From positions 1 to 32,937 of the forward strand of contig WQSG01000032.1 of assembly GCA_009788055.1 (NCBI GenBank): a stretch of DNA of 32,937 nucleotides, written 5' to 3'. Under the pieces are notes generated by a model. That model ran no database searches. It saw only the letters and a list, made by a program, of their open reading frames with translations, and was not told the origin of the DNA. This document shows, one piece after another, positions 13,069 through 23,572 of this stretch. How positions within the stretch are numbered: position 1 is the first letter of the stretch; each line of letters begins with the position of its first letter. This DNA is from Defluviitaleaceae bacterium. GTDB taxonomy: Bacteria > Bacillota > Clostridia > Lachnospirales > WQUN01. Position numbers and translations under genes: made by a program.

Positions 13069-16000
13069 CTAATTTATTACAATCGGACCTCGACCCATGT
13101 TGTTTATTACAATGAACAAATCGCTTATCGTAATCCAGCCGTTACCGTCTAAGTCTGCAAGTATCGCAAGAGGGTCGGTTGAATTTGCAACTTCTTCGCC
13201 CACTAAATTTGTTACGATGTTTAAGTCGCATTCCGTTACGTACCCGGTTCCGCTGATATCTCCCGCCACAAGCTCAATCCGCTGAACAGCAATACGCGTG
13301 TCGTGTCGCAAATCTACATTCCTGTCGCCAACTTCTACGTCATTAATCGTAAAGTCGGTGTGGGCGGCTTTGGTGATTGCGATGGTGTAGGTTCCCGCTG
13401 TTACTTCATGGAACGCAAAGGTAATTTCATCGTCAATTACATCAAATACGGGCAAATGCTCCGTTTCGACACCATTTGACAATAGACGCACATTTAGAGT
13501 GTTGAGGCGCACTGTCGGCACGGATATTGTGCCGAAAACACTTACAGGATAAGCGTGAGAATCTGACCGCCAAACAGCATATAAAGTTATGTTTTCGTTT
13601 CGTGAAAAAATTACTCCCGGCAAGTATTCGGCAACAGTGGCGTTGCGGTCGGTTGCCCAACCTAGGAAAGTGTACCCGTATCGCGATGGCACAATGTTGG
13701 ACAGTGGAATTGGGGTGTCGTGTATTTTTGCTTGCCGCGCCGGCGCACCCATTCCGCCGTTGGCATCAAAGGAAATCGCATAGAAAATCAGCATCCACGT
13801 TGACGTAAGATTTGCATTTATGCTAAAGGATTCTGTTACGCCTTCGCGGGTAACGTACACGTTAAAACTACCCGCTACAACCGCACCTTCTGTTGTTGGA
13901 CGAACGCCGGAAATTACAACAATGGCTTTCTCCTTGTCATATGAAACGGTTACTCCGTTCGGCACTAAAGCGGCATCATAATCAACACTTATATCCCCAA
14001 GAGAAGTGCCCAATACCGTAACAATTTGCTCAAGGTTTGCATCGGTAATTTCTACGTTCGCGGGGTCAAAAATGACGGTTATCGGTCCGGGCGCGGCAAC
14101 TATTGAAAGAATGAGAACATCCGTGGTCTGAGGTGTTCCCGCGCCTTTACTGAGCTGAATCGTGAAGGTATAGCTTCCGTTTATGCCGCGGATACCGGGA
14201 GACGCAGGTATCGCCGCAGTAAAATATCCATCAATTACGACTGCGGTTACTCCCCTTAAATACAAATCGTTCAAAATCGCTTCTACTGCCGCCCTTGCTT
14301 GGGCGATATTGGTTACATAGTCATAGGAAGTGGCAAATTCCGTGCTTTCAACCTCGGCTCTCAAGGCTGAAATATCGTAATCGTATTGTGATTGTACCGT
14401 AAAGCTGACATCGAAACTTCGCGCAGAAATATTCGCGCCGCTTACCGTAACCGTTGCCGTATACATTCCTAGGGGCAGTCCGTTTTCGGGAGCAACCGCA
14501 AAGCTTACCGTCTGCCCCATGCCCATATTGTTAACCGAAGTTTCGCTTAACACGAAGCTATCGGCGTTTTCGCCGGAAAGGGTTATGCTTAAAGCACCTG
14601 TTGGGCGGTTGCCGGAATTGCTTATGATTACAATATGCGGTTCCGGAGGGCCATAACCTTCTACTACCGTTTCAAATACCGTGTTGCCGGCGGGAGTGAG
14701 TGTTATACCAAAAACTTCATGGGGCGCGTGTATCACTGCAAAATCCATCGCGCTTGACAAGAAAATTTCCTGCCTGCCGCTTACTACTTCGAAGAAAAGG
14801 AGGGAAAAGGCTTCGCCTTCCGTGACAAATTCATAAGGAACAACGTAAAAATTTACAGACACGGGATTTTGTTGCAAAGCGCAAATTTCGCCCAGTTCAA
14901 CGACATCTAGGATTTCGCCGTACAAAGAACCGCGTCGCACAATAATATTTGCATTGGCGGGGACATATGCTTCATTTTCGACAATGGCGGTAATTCTTAC
15001 CGGTCCGGTTTCATCGTATTCATACTCGTGTTCGCTCTCACAGCATACGCCTCCCCGAACGATTCTGCGCGATACAAAATTCCGTGACAGCGAAAGTGTA
15101 AATAACGGTGCGCCCGGCGTTAGCGTGTAGCTGTTGTCGCGTTCGTCGAAATCGTTAAACCCTTCAGGCAAAATTCTAATGACGAAATGAGCTCGCTCAC
15201 TTGCAGGCGGCATTGCAATTTCAAACGAAATTTCTGACACGCCCCCCGTGTGCAGTCCGCCGGCAATCGGAAATATTCCCAACCTGCCGCCGTTTACATA
15301 CACGGCAACATTATCAACGCGCTGTCCGCCTGTATTTTCAACTATTGCGGTTACGGGCAAGTTTTCTCCAAACCTTACGTCTTCATTGGCATAAACCACT
15401 CCGACAAGATGAATATCCGGAAGCGGACGCGCCTGTAAAATATTCAAATCGTTGGATTCAATCAGCACGTTGTTGACTATTGCCATATGCGAGTTGTTGT
15501 ACGCGATATGAAAATTGCCCTCGCTATCCATGATTGCGTCAAAGAATCGGGGGAATCCGCTTGAAACAAATTCGCCATGTTCCGAATACCCGCCCGTATG
15601 CGCAAGCACAAAAGGCGCACTCCAACCATTATCATATGTGCGAGCAAGAAAACTTCCTGCGCCGTCTTGAATATGCGGATATACAATTGCGGTTTGAGCG
15701 TTGTTGCTGATGATGCGGAAGGTGTCGGTAGACAAATCGTTTTCGTTAAACAGGGAGAGAATATTTCCCGTTGTGTTCGTTATGAACCGGATATTTCCGC
15801 CCGAGTTGGCACACTCGCTTTCAAACCAGCTTAGTGCCGTTTGCCCGTTAATTTCTGCAAAAGCAGGGCTTGAAGCAAGAACACCAATGGCGAGAGTCGA
15901 AACGTCAACCCCGTATAAATCTGTAACAACAAAGTTTCTGTCGTGGATTGTGTCGAAGCTGTTGTCGCCGTCTTCGATGTATGCTATAAGAATTTCGCCG

Positions 16001-19000
16001 TTTAAGAATCCAACTGTCATATCAGAAATCGCGCCCAAGCCGGATGCCACTGAAATTTCTTCACCCCATATCCCGCTTGTGAAAATGCGCGCAACAATTT
16101 CGTTGTCGCGGATATTCGGGTTTGTACAGGTTACGCCGATAATAACACTGCCGTCGGCTCTTGCGTTTCTCATCCATGCGACTGCTACGGTTTCACCGCT
16201 TATGGCAATTTGGGGCATGGTGTTCATAGCGGTACTCTTTTCTAGGTATCCCGTTAAATTTTTAACATTCATGAAGGTATCTCCATTAAATTTCGCTACG
16301 GCAATTTCCGCATTTGCAAGAAGGCATTCAAGTGTAGCGTCAGAGAACAACTCTTCTCGACTGTTATGCCACGTTACCCAAATATTATTGCCGTCGCTTG
16401 CAAGATTTGGGAACAGGTCTGCCGTGTTGTCGTTATCTACCTGCCGTGGTTCTTCGCTCCATACGCCATTGCCTTCGTAAATCGAATACATAAGCGTTGT
16501 GCGGTTCATGTCGCCGCGAGAACCGTCGTCGGCAAGGAAAACCATTACGCGGTTGCCGTTTGCTTCGGCAATAAGCGGCGCGGTTTGGTCATATATGGAC
16601 TGCTGTAACACGAACAATGACGGCGCACCGGGGGCGGCGTTATCGTCGAAGTGGTTCACTGCGAAGGGTTGCACAACAGGACGGTTGCCAAGCCAGGGAG
16701 ATTGCGCCCCAAGGTGGTTTCGCGGTGCAATATAGAATTCAGCGTCCGGTTCCGAAATATCCTTTCCTAAAGCGAAAGCTCGTGGTGCAGGTTCACGCGG
16801 CAATAAATCTAATCGCCCGTCCCAAAGTCTTTGCTTGAAAGTTCCGACAAAAATAATTCGCTGATAAGTGCCGAATTCGCCTTGCAACCAAGCTTCAAAA
16901 GGATAATCTCCAAAGCATTGGTTGAAAAATACAGAACCTCTGCCATAAAAACCAACATTCAAAATAACCGGAAGACCTATGCCGGCTCTTAGTTCAATAT
17001 AGAACAATTCGCCGCCAATATTTCCGGAAAAAGTTATTTCACTTAACCAGTCTCCCGACAAAGGCCATTCTGCCCCTACCAAAAGACTTATACCGGTACC
17101 AACTTCCACTCTGCCCACGGTAAGCGGGATAATCATAAATTCTTTTCCGAAACTTGCCTCAAACGTAACGCCAATACGTCCTGCCAACTCGAAAGGTTCG
17201 TTGCCGCGGGGAATTGCGGCTTCAAAATATCCCACCACAGACACTTTTACTCCGTCTGAATTTGTGGTCAAGCTGTGGCGGTCACCCAACTGCATATTCA
17301 TAAATCCACCGGGGCTTGCCAAGCTCCTTTTGGTCTCGTCGAAAGCACTTTTCAAATCTTTATTAGAGTCAAAGGCAGTAAACCCAATTACTACCTTTAT
17401 TCTGTCGTCCTCAATTGCAACTTGTGCCTTCGAGCCACCAATATCAAAACCAAGGCTAAAGCCTGGTAAAATAGGAGAATCCGAAGGGAAAGTGATTTCG
17501 GGAATGAGGTCGAAGTTTATTTCTATTTCTTCCGGTGCGCCGGCATGAAATGTGTATTCCGCTACTAGGCTTTGCGCCAATCCGTTTTCGTCATTGAAAG
17601 CACGCAAGCGTATCGTTGAAACCTCTGGGGCAGACGGAATCATAATCGCCCCCGTAAGCCTGCGACTGTTCCTGTCCGGAATGCCGCCGTTAATCGTATA
17701 TGTTATGAACGCAGAATTCCCGCTGTAAAAATCTATCGTACCAAGAGCTTCGATGGTGTAACCGTTTGTGCGATTTACCGCTCTCGGGCGGTCTGCCCTG
17801 TAACCTGTAACGGTATACGCAAAGGAAACTATTTCGCTAGGCTCCAGCCCATCACGGAACGCAATTGCCCGAACCAGAACCGACCCCCTGTCTAAATAAT
17901 CCTCGCCCAAGGAAATCGGCAAGTCAGACCGACTGTTTATGTTCGGAAAAGAACCGTCTGTTGTGAATCTGATTTGCGCGCCGTCGGTCATGCTTCTCAG
18001 CGGTATCGCGGCATCGAAATTTACGGGCGAGCCAGACGCAATGCACGTAGTGGGCGCAGCCGTTATTACATTATGAAAGGAGAACGGTTTGGCTACGCTT
18101 AGTGGCGTTCCGCATACTGCGCCGAAAAACCCGGCATAAATCGTAACAGGCTCGGAAATGGTAACGGGCATGGAAACACCGCCGCCGCCGATTGCATAAT
18201 GCCATGCAACCGGGCTACTTGAGGTTGGTACGGCATTTGCTTCGTAGCGAATTACCGTATTCCGAAGATTTGTATCGGAAGAAAATAAATTAATTTGCGA
18301 ACCGCTTCCAATCGTATCGTCAGGGTTTGAATCGGAGTCAATCGGCAACCCACCGGAAAGGGTAAAAGTCGCGGTTGATACATCACTTGGTACACAACCA
18401 TCTAAAAACGCTCGCGCTCGTATTGTAGTACCGTCAAAGTGCAACGGAATTGGTGACGAGAAAATTTCGCTAAACTCGTTCGGCTCGGAGCCGTCCGTTG
18501 TGAACCTAATTGTCGCGCCGGGGGTTGTGCTAACAATGGCAATGGGCGCATTGTATGGAAGTGCCGCACCGCTCGTCGGTAAAAATATGGGTGCCGCAAC
18601 TTGGGCTTGGAAATTGAACACAACTTCACGGCTGTAGAATCGCGATGAATGGAATGCCTGCGTCCTAATATTAGAGGAACGGTCAAGGCGAATTGCCGTT
18701 AAAACAAGGCTGTCATGAGTCACTTCCTCCGGAACACTCGGTTCCGAATTGCCGATTGCAAAAACCGCATTGTAGCGAATCGTTGCGCTGGGTGTTCCGC
18801 TTCGGAAGGAAATAATTGTGCCAAAGGGCAGTACTCGCGGAGCAACTGCACAGTAACTGCAATCCGCAACGCCTATGCAACTGAAATCCGCCCCATCTAT
18901 TGTCCAACTTGCAACGGGGGCTTCGGTTTGTCGAACCGTAAACAAAAATCCGGCAACGGGACTTCTGCCTACATATCCGCTTTCAAACGTATAAAACGCC

Positions 19001-22000
19001 TGTGCCTTGATGTACGTGTCGATGTTTATGGGAATCTGTGCTCCCGGGGTGAATACTCTGCTGCTTTCATTCGGGTTCGTCCCATCCGTTGTATATCGGA
19101 TTATCGCACCGGGGGTGTCCGTCCAAAGCTCAACCAATAAGCCGTCAATACCCGCATTGTCTATAAGACGAGCGCGAGGCGAGGATAGTCTCGAATAAAC
19201 GATGATTTCAACTTCCGCATATACGCTGGGATTGGCTATGCTTCTTGCCCTTATCGTTGCAGTACCCGGTCGCAACGCCAAAACTAAACCATTTGCCGCA
19301 ACCGCAACCGGATTCTCGGAATCGCAGCAGTCGCAAACCGCATACCAAAATACAATTCCTCGTGTTGCATTACTCGGAAACACGCTTGCGGTAAAACGGA
19401 TTTCTTCGCCCGCCGACATCGTAAACTTCGAAAGTTCCGTTTCGCCGTCTAAGGTTATTGTTATATCCGTAACTGAAACGTAATTTGGATTTTCAACGTA
19501 TCTCAAAAATGGAAAACCGTTGTTCACGTCGGGCGAAAAATCCCAAATGGAAGAATCCCATCCTGCGGCCCAAAATATATCAGGGTATCTCATTTGAACT
19601 TCACTCAGACCGCGCCCCACAGACGTAACAATCCCGTAGGACTGTTCGTAGATACGCTCCGGATGCCGCAAATTCCAAATAGTTGGCCAGTAGGTTATCA
19701 CAGGTGGCGCGAGATAAAAGCAATCTTCAACGATATCAATTCGCGTGAGGTGGTCGTGTGCATCAATCGGAAGCCTAAAACAATCGGAACACTCGTCAAT
19801 CCCAATCAATGCGCCGGTAAAAGTACGTCCCGGTTCGCCGTTGGCTATGGCGACAATAATTGCCGTTGAGTACGAATTTAAAATGCGCGCAGACATATCA
19901 ATTCCGGTTCCCACATTGTTATTTCTTCCAACAAGCCCTCCGGCGATGGCATTTGTAGGTAAAGATATTGACGATGCAACAGCATTTACTCCTATTCCGG
20001 TGGCAAAGCTGTTTTCTATCCACACCCTGCCACGCAAACCGCCGACCAATCCACCCGCAGCCGCTATGCGATTGCCTGCGTCTCTACCCTCGTCGGAAAA
20101 AGCCTCAACGTCTCCTTGTGCATACGACTCGCGAATAATAACACTTCCGTCAATCTCTCCAACCAAGCCACCGGCATACGCCGCCGTTTCGCCGTTTGCA
20201 CGGACACTTGCGGAGACATGGCTCCTTTCAATAGTTCCGCCGCTCATAAATCCGACAAGGGCTCCCACTCGTTGCCCTCCGAAAACTGTTGCGTTTTCCA
20301 AGCCGAGATTCTTTATTGTTGCACCAACACCAACGTAACCGAATAAGCCAACATAATCGTCATCAGGGCGATTTATATTAAGCTCGGTTATTTTATAACC
20401 GCCGCCATCGAATGTTCCCGCGAAGGGGACATCGTGAGTGCCGATAGGAATCCATTCAATTCCGTCAAGGCTGATGTTGCCCATAAGCACATAGTGCGCA
20501 TTTCTTGCCATCGTGCCGTCGTTTACCCGCCGACTTAATTCCACAAGGTCGTCTGCGTTATAAATTCTAAAGGGCAAAGGCGCAGTTCCGCTTCCCATGA
20601 ATACCGGATTCCATCGTGCGTAAATCGTTGTTGATACAGGAAACGCATGGGATGCTTCAACTCTTGTTCCGCCGACTTCCGACGTAAACCAGCCCTGAAA
20701 ATCATAATTATAGCGCATTGGGCGTGGGGGCGGCGACGGCAAACGATTATCCGCACCTACTCGCCTTGATTCCGGCGTTACGCTTCCACCTGTGGGATTA
20801 AATGTGACGTTAGGCACAGGCAGTGTTACTGTCCTTTCCGGGGATACCACACCATTTCCTGCGGCGTTTACGGCACGCACGCGGAATACATAGCGTTCTC
20901 CGTTTGTTAAATTTCTAAAAGTGTGTGAACGAGCATACGCAGGTAATTCTACCCATTGGTTGCCCCATGTCCCGCCATAGCGCATATGTTGCACCCGATA
21001 GGCGGTAATGGGAGTACCTCCGTCACTCAACGGAGGTTGCCATGAAATTGTAACGCTTCCGTAATCGAGTATAGCGTTGAGATTTTGGGGAACAGACGGA
21101 TGCCCGAAAACTGTAACATATAAATCCGCATAGTGTTGCCCAAACTGTGCCCTTATTCTCTCCCTACGCGCTTCTGTGCTAGGGTTTGACGTGGCAGTTG
21201 CACGCACATTCCAAGTCCGGTACCGCGCATCAAGATACCCATGTACACCCACTACATTTGCAGCACTGCTTATCCAGTTGATGAACTGATTCTCAGTGTT
21301 GGAACCGTTAATTGATGGTATTATGACTTCCGATACTTGACCCGGAAGTAAGTTTATGTTTGTTCTGTTTAGTAAAAAAGAGGACAGTGGAGTATTGATA
21401 TGAACGATGGGGGGAGTTTCCGCCTCCGTACCCCAACCTGCTGCTCCTGCGGAGCCGGGGCCTCCGTCATTGCCACCGCGTCCATTAGAGCTGGTTATAC
21501 CTTGTCTGGTGCCTCCTGTTCCTCCTCTACCGGCATTTCCTCCTGCACCGCCGCGTCCACCCTGTCCGCGTGGCTCACCCCAATCCCAAGAAGTAGCACC
21601 AACGTGTATCATGCGCCCGTTTGAACCGGCATCTCCACCTGCTCCGCCATTACCGCCCCAACCACCATTTCCGCCATTGGCACCATCAACAGCTCCTAGA
21701 GAAGTGGGTGTTTGTCCATTGCCACCATTACCGCCCGGACCGCCAATACCTCCGCGGCCACCATTACCGCCTCCTCCGCCCATACCAGCTTGCAACCGTA
21801 TATATGAAAATGACCCGTGTTGAATAAAATTTGATAGCATATCGTTGGTGCCGGTATAAACTCTTAGCGGCCAGCCGCCAAATCCACCGTTACCGCCACG
21901 TCCTCCTGTACCCCCCTCTAAGCCATTAGTACCTGCGACAGCGGGACGTCCGTTTGCCCCGTTTATGCCGGGGCGACCAATGCCGCCCTCACCACCGTTA

Positions 22001-23034
22001 GCACCTCGTCCACCTGCACCGCCAGTTAGATTAACACGAGATGTGCCAAGTATGTTAAGCCAAAACACACTTGTGGTAGAAAATATGGCATTTCCACCGT
22101 TGCCTCCGCGACCGCCTTCGCCGCCTACTGCCGCCGTACCACTAACAAAATGTGTGCCCTCAGCACCCGTGTCAGTACTGTTACGTCCCACGCCCCCCGT
22201 TGCTCGCAACGCAACTCCATGCAAATCAACATATACGGAACCGGAAACAGTTATTGCATTGCGCCCATCAGAACCACTTGCTGCATCAGTTACATGGTCA
22301 ACGGTCAAATTCGCATTGCCCACAATGAATAAAGCGCGACTCGACATAACAGTATCGTGCGCACCGCGTCCACTGATATTGTTGTTAGTACCTATTGAGG
22401 CAAGCACCGCGTTTGCATTTGCATTTACAGAAGAAAAATACAATGCAGGCCCGCCCACATTCCCTTGATTGTTAAAATTAAAATTGCGGAAAGCAACGTT
22501 TGTGTTATAGCCTTCCACTATAATCCTAAGCCCCGTGAAAGTGGTATTTTGATTGCCCTCGAATACAATTGCTCGTACTTGGTGTCCTACACGAATAATT
22601 GTATTTCCACCAAGGTTTGCCGGGGCGTTGCGGAAGTCTACATAAGCGTATGTGTATGTTATTCTCGAATTTGACAAACCCCTAATTTGAGCGGCAGTGG
22701 TGAATCTTCTTGTATAGTTAAAAGTTCTGCCGGGGACAAGAGGGCAATTGCCGAATAAACCCAAGTCATAATTACCCGGTCTAAATAGTGCAGGCGATGT
22801 ACTAAACGGTTGAATTTCATCAAATTCGGAAGGATTTACTTCAAAATATTCTTCATGCGTAGCGGCATTTTCCGCTTCCGAAGTCGGGATAAATTCGATA
22901 GGTTCACCGACAAATTCACCATCCGCTGACTGTGAAATAATCTCTTGTATTGCATTGCCGAAAACATTCGCAGGTAACACCGAAAATGCCAAAATAAAAA
23001 CCAAAAACCCCGCAACGTTTTTTTTGAAATCCAT
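13069..23034 (-). CDS. Giant 3321-aa secreted multidomain adhesin-like protein ending in a dockerin
   Basis: ATG 23034 is chosen because GGGAGGATAATATT precedes it; residues 1-27 are a signal peptide (FLVFILAFSVLPANVF). In order, with approximate residues: beta-rich N-region (60-270); Gly/Asn-rich GGxGG low-complexity part (277-540); fibronectin III (642-737); InlB/Flg_new repeat (742-810); GLUG-type repeats such as GGLVGEI (894-1059); bacterial Ig-like (1187-1279); several chitobiase-C-terminal-like repeats with the signature I-R-(Y/F)-T-T-D-G (1282-1825); unrecognised beta-rich region (1830-2085); propeller-like repeats (2125-2535); CARDB (2545-2642); ASH/abnormal-spindle-like beta sandwich (2774-2882); X2-like (2985-3079); second InlB repeat (3085-3159); carboxypeptidase-regulatory-like (3164-3245); dockerin (3254-3315, DLDGNGWITISDLFIVINNM). 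No SLH or LPXTG anchor is seen, so surface attachment is probably through the dockerin. Ligand binding is inferred; no catalytic domain is evident. Confidence 0.9.
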   Translation of the reverse strand: MDFKKNVAGFLVFILAFSVLPANVFGNAIQEIISQSADGEFVGEPIEFIPTSEAENAATHEEYFEVNPSEFDEIQPFSTSPALFRPGNYDLGLFGNCPLVPGRTFNYTRRFTTAAQIRGLSNSRITYTYAYVDFRNAPANLGGNTIIRVGHQVRAIVFEGNQNTTFTGLRIIVEGYNTNVAFRNFNFNNQGNVGGPALYFSSVNANANAVLASIGTNNNISGRGAHDTVMSSRALFIVGNANLTVDHVTDAASGSDGRNAITVSGSVYVDLHGVALRATGGVGRNSTDTGAEGTHFVSGTAAVGGEGGRGGNGGNAIFSTTSVFWLNILGTSRVNLTGGAGGRGANGGEGGIGRPGINGANGRPAVAGTNGLEGGTGGRGGNGGFGGWPLRVYTGTNDMLSNFIQHGSFSYIRLQAGMGGGGGNGGRGGIGGPGGNGGNGQTPTSLGAVDGANGGNGGWGGNGGAGGDAGSNGRMIHVGATSWDWGEPRGQGGRGGAGGNAGRGGTGGTRQGITSSNGRGGNDGGPGSAGAAGWGTEAETPPIVHINTPLSSFLLNRTNINLLPGQVSEVIIPSINGSNTENQFINWISSAANVVGVHGYLDARYRTWNVRATATSNPSTEARRERIRAQFGQHYADLYVTVFGHPSVPQNLNAILDYGSVTISWQPPLSDGGTPITAYRVQHMRYGGTWGNQWVELPAYARSHTFRNLTNGERYVFRVRAVNAAGNGVVSPERTVTLPVPNVTFNPTGGSVTPESRRVGADNRLPSPPPRPMRYNYDFQGWFTSEVGGTRVEASHAFPVSTTIYARWNPVFMGSGTAPLPFRIYNADDLVELSRRVNDGTMARNAHYVLMGNISLDGIEWIPIGTHDVPFAGTFDGGGYKITELNINRPDDDYVGLFGYVGVGATIKNLGLENATVFGGQRVGALVGFMSGGTIERSHVSASVRANGETAAYAGGLVGEIDGSVIIRESYAQGDVEAFSDEGRDAGNRIAAAGGLVGGLRGRVWIENSFATGIGVNAVASSISLPTNAIAGGLVGRNNNVGTGIDMSARILNSYSTAIIVAIANGEPGRTFTGALIGIDECSDCFRLPIDAHDHLTRIDIVEDCFYLAPPVITYWPTIWNLRHPERIYEQSYGIVTSVGRGLSEVQMRYPDIFWAAGWDSSIWDFSPDVNNGFPFLRYVENPNYVSVTDITITLDGETELSKFTMSAGEEIRFTASVFPSNATRGIVFWYAVCDCCDSENPVAVAANGLVLALRPGTATIRARSIANPSVYAEVEIIVYSRLSSPRARLIDNAGIDGLLVELWTDTPGAIIRYTTDGTNPNESSRVFTPGAQIPINIDTYIKAQAFYTFESGYVGRSPVAGFLFTVRQTEAPVASWTIDGADFSCIGVADCSYCAVAPRVLPFGTIISFRSGTPSATIRYNAVFAIGNSEPSVPEEVTHDSLVLTAIRLDRSSNIRTQAFHSSRFYSREVVFNFQAQVAAPIFLPTSGAALPYNAPIAIVSTTPGATIRFTTDGSEPNEFSEIFSSPIPLHFDGTTIRARAFLDGCVPSDVSTATFTLSGGLPIDSDSNPDDTIGSGSQINLFSSDTNLRNTVIRYEANAVPTSSSPVAWHYAIGGGGVSMPVTISEPVTIYAGFFGAVCGTPLSVAKPFSFHNVITAAPTTCIASGSPVNFDAAIPLRSMTDGAQIRFTTDGSFPNINSRSDLPISLGEDYLDRGSVLVRAIAFRDGLEPSEIVSFAYTVTGYRADRPRAVNRTNGYTIEALGTIDFYSGNSAFITYTINGGIPDRNSRRLTGAIMIPSAPEVSTIRLRAFNDENGLAQSLVAEYTFHAGAPEEIEINFDLIPEITFPSDSPILPGFSLGFDIGGSKAQVAIEDDRIKVVIGFTAFDSNKDLKSAFDETKRSLASPGGFMNMQLGDRHSLTTNSDGVKVSVVGYFEAAIPRGNEPFELAGRIGVTFEASFGKEFMIIPLTVGRVEVGTGISLLVGAEWPLSGDWLSEITFSGNIGGELFYIELRAGIGLPVILNVGFYGRGSVFFNQCFGDYPFEAWLQGEFGTYQRIIFVGTFKQRLWDGRLDLLPREPAPRAFALGKDISEPDAEFYIAPRNHLGAQSPWLGNRPVVQPFAVNHFDDNAAPGAPSLFVLQQSIYDQTAPLIAEANGNRVMVFLADDGSRGDMNRTTLMYSIYEGNGVWSEEPRQVDNDNTADLFPNLASDGNNIWVTWHNSREELFSDATLECLLANAEIAVAKFNGDTFMNVKNLTGYLEKSTAMNTMPQIAISGETVAVAWMRNARADGSVIIGVTCTNPNIRDNEIVARIFTSGIWGEEISVASGLGAISDMTVGFLNGEILIAYIEDGDNSFDTIHDRNFVVTDLYGVDVSTLAIGVLASSPAFAEINGQTALSWFESECANSGGNIRFITNTTGNILSLFNENDLSTDTFRIISNNAQTAIVYPHIQDGAGSFLARTYDNGWSAPFVLAHTGGYSEHGEFVSSGFPRFFDAIMDSEGNFHIAYNNSHMAIVNNVLIESNDLNILQARPLPDIHLVGVVYANEDVRFGENLPVTAIVENTGGQRVDNVAVYVNGGRLGIFPIAGGLHTGGVSEISFEIAMPPASERAHFVIRILPEGFNDFDERDNSYTLTPGAPLFTLSLSRNFVSRRIVRGGVCCESEHEYEYDETGPVRITAIVENEAYVPANANIIVRRGSLYGEILDVVELGEICALQQNPVSVNFYVVPYEFVTEGEAFSLLFFEVVSGRQEIFLSSAMDFAVIHAPHEVFGITLTPAGNTVFETVVEGYGPPEPHIVIISNSGNRPTGALSITLSGENADSFVLSETSVNNMGMGQTVSFAVAPENGLPLGMYTATVTVSGANISARSFDVSFTVQSQYDYDISALRAEVESTEFATSYDYVTNIAQARAAVEAILNDLYLRGVTAVVIDGYFTAAIPASPGIRGINGSYTFTIQLSKGAGTPQTTDVLILSIVAAPGPITVIFDPANVEITDANLEQIVTVLGTSLGDISVDYDAALVPNGVTVSYDKEKAIVVISGVRPTTEGAVVAGSFNVYVTREGVTESFSINANLTSTWMLIFYAISFDANGGMGAPARQAKIHDTPIPLSNIVPSRYGYTFLGWATDRNATVAEYLPGVIFSRNENITLYAVWRSDSHAYPVSVFGTISVPTVRLNTLNVRLLSNGVETEHLPVFDVIDDEITFAFHEVTAGTYTIAITKAAHTDFTINDVEVGDRNVDLRHDTRIAVQRIELVAGDISGTGYVTECDLNIVTNLVGEEVANSTDPLAILADLDGNGWITISDLFIVINNMGRGPIVIN

Positions 23035-23087
23035 AATATTATCCTCCCTCGACATCTTCCCATGATGCGACATTTGCACTGTGGGTT

Positions 23088-23116
23088 ATTATGCCATACG
23101 CCCAATATTTCTACAA
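23088..23116 (-). promoter_or_regulatory. Probable promoter of the giant-protein unit
   Basis: On the minus strand TTGTAG (23116-23111), a 17-nt spacer and CATAAT (23093-23088) form a plausible housekeeping promoter about 50 nt before the giant gene's ATG. The same 60 bp must also hold the promoter of the divergent XRE gene (a TACAAT at 23112-23117 on the plus strand), so the two overlap. Confidence 0.4.
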
Positions 23117-23147
23117 TAGGCTCATAAAAATTTTTGGAGCGTGGGGC

Positions 23148-23510
23148 ATGGAATACAGTCTTGACTATAAATTGATTGGTGTGCGTGTTAAAAACAAACG
23201 CTTGGAAATGAATCTTACGCAAGAATCTTTGTCCGAAAGCGTTGGCATAGGCGTACAACATCTAAGTAAAATTGAAAACGGAAAGGCATCTCTCTCGTTG
23301 GTGTGCCTTGTTGCACTTGCCAACGCGCTCAACACAACAACTGACCATTTGCTCATGGATAATGTTGCCGCAAGCATACCAAACCTCTTGGGCGAGGTTA
23401 AAACATTCTTTGAAGATTGCTCACATGAAGAATTATACATCATTTTGAAGACCGCGTCAGCATTAAAAGAAGGTATACGGCAAAAAACTTTTAAGAATCC
23501 GCCAGCGTAA
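23148..23510 (+). CDS. XRE-family helix-turn-helix regulator
   Basis: The 120-aa protein carries a lambda-repressor-type HTH at residues about 7-63: GVRVKNKRLEMNLTQESLSE, then VGIGVQHLSKIENGKASLSL, then LVALANALNTTTDHLLMD. This is the standard layout of XRE DNA-binding domains. The remaining 50 residues are helical and may dimerise. ATG 23148 has GGAGCG upstream; the longer in-frame start at 23091 has no such site. It diverges from the giant-protein gene with 113 bp between the two starts, so control of that gene and of its own promoter is a reasonable inference. The nuclease gene follows 62 bp downstream on the same strand. Confidence 0.85.
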   Translation: MEYSLDYKLIGVRVKNKRLEMNLTQESLSESVGIGVQHLSKIENGKASLSLVCLVALANALNTTTDHLLMDNVAASIPNLLGEVKTFFEDCSHEELYIILKTASALKEGIRQKTFKNPPA

Positions 23511-23572
23511 ATTGAAAATGCTCAATAATCTGTGGTATTATTGGCACACACGAAACGAGGGTGAACTTAGGC

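Noticed and set aside
15701-16480. 259-codon open frame on the plus strand inside the giant gene
   Set aside because: It is antisense to the giant coding sequence, which has coherent domains, codon structure and a ribosome binding site. The opposite frame has no family resemblance and no ribosome binding site.
19745-20338. 197-codon plus-strand frame inside the giant gene
   Set aside because: It is antisense to the GLUG-repeat region. The repeats give a long open complement but no plausible protein.
21407-21823. Proline-rich 138-codon open frame on the plus strand
   Set aside because: It is the complement of the GGxGG repeats of the giant protein (Gly codons read back as Pro), so the low complexity is a mirror artefact.
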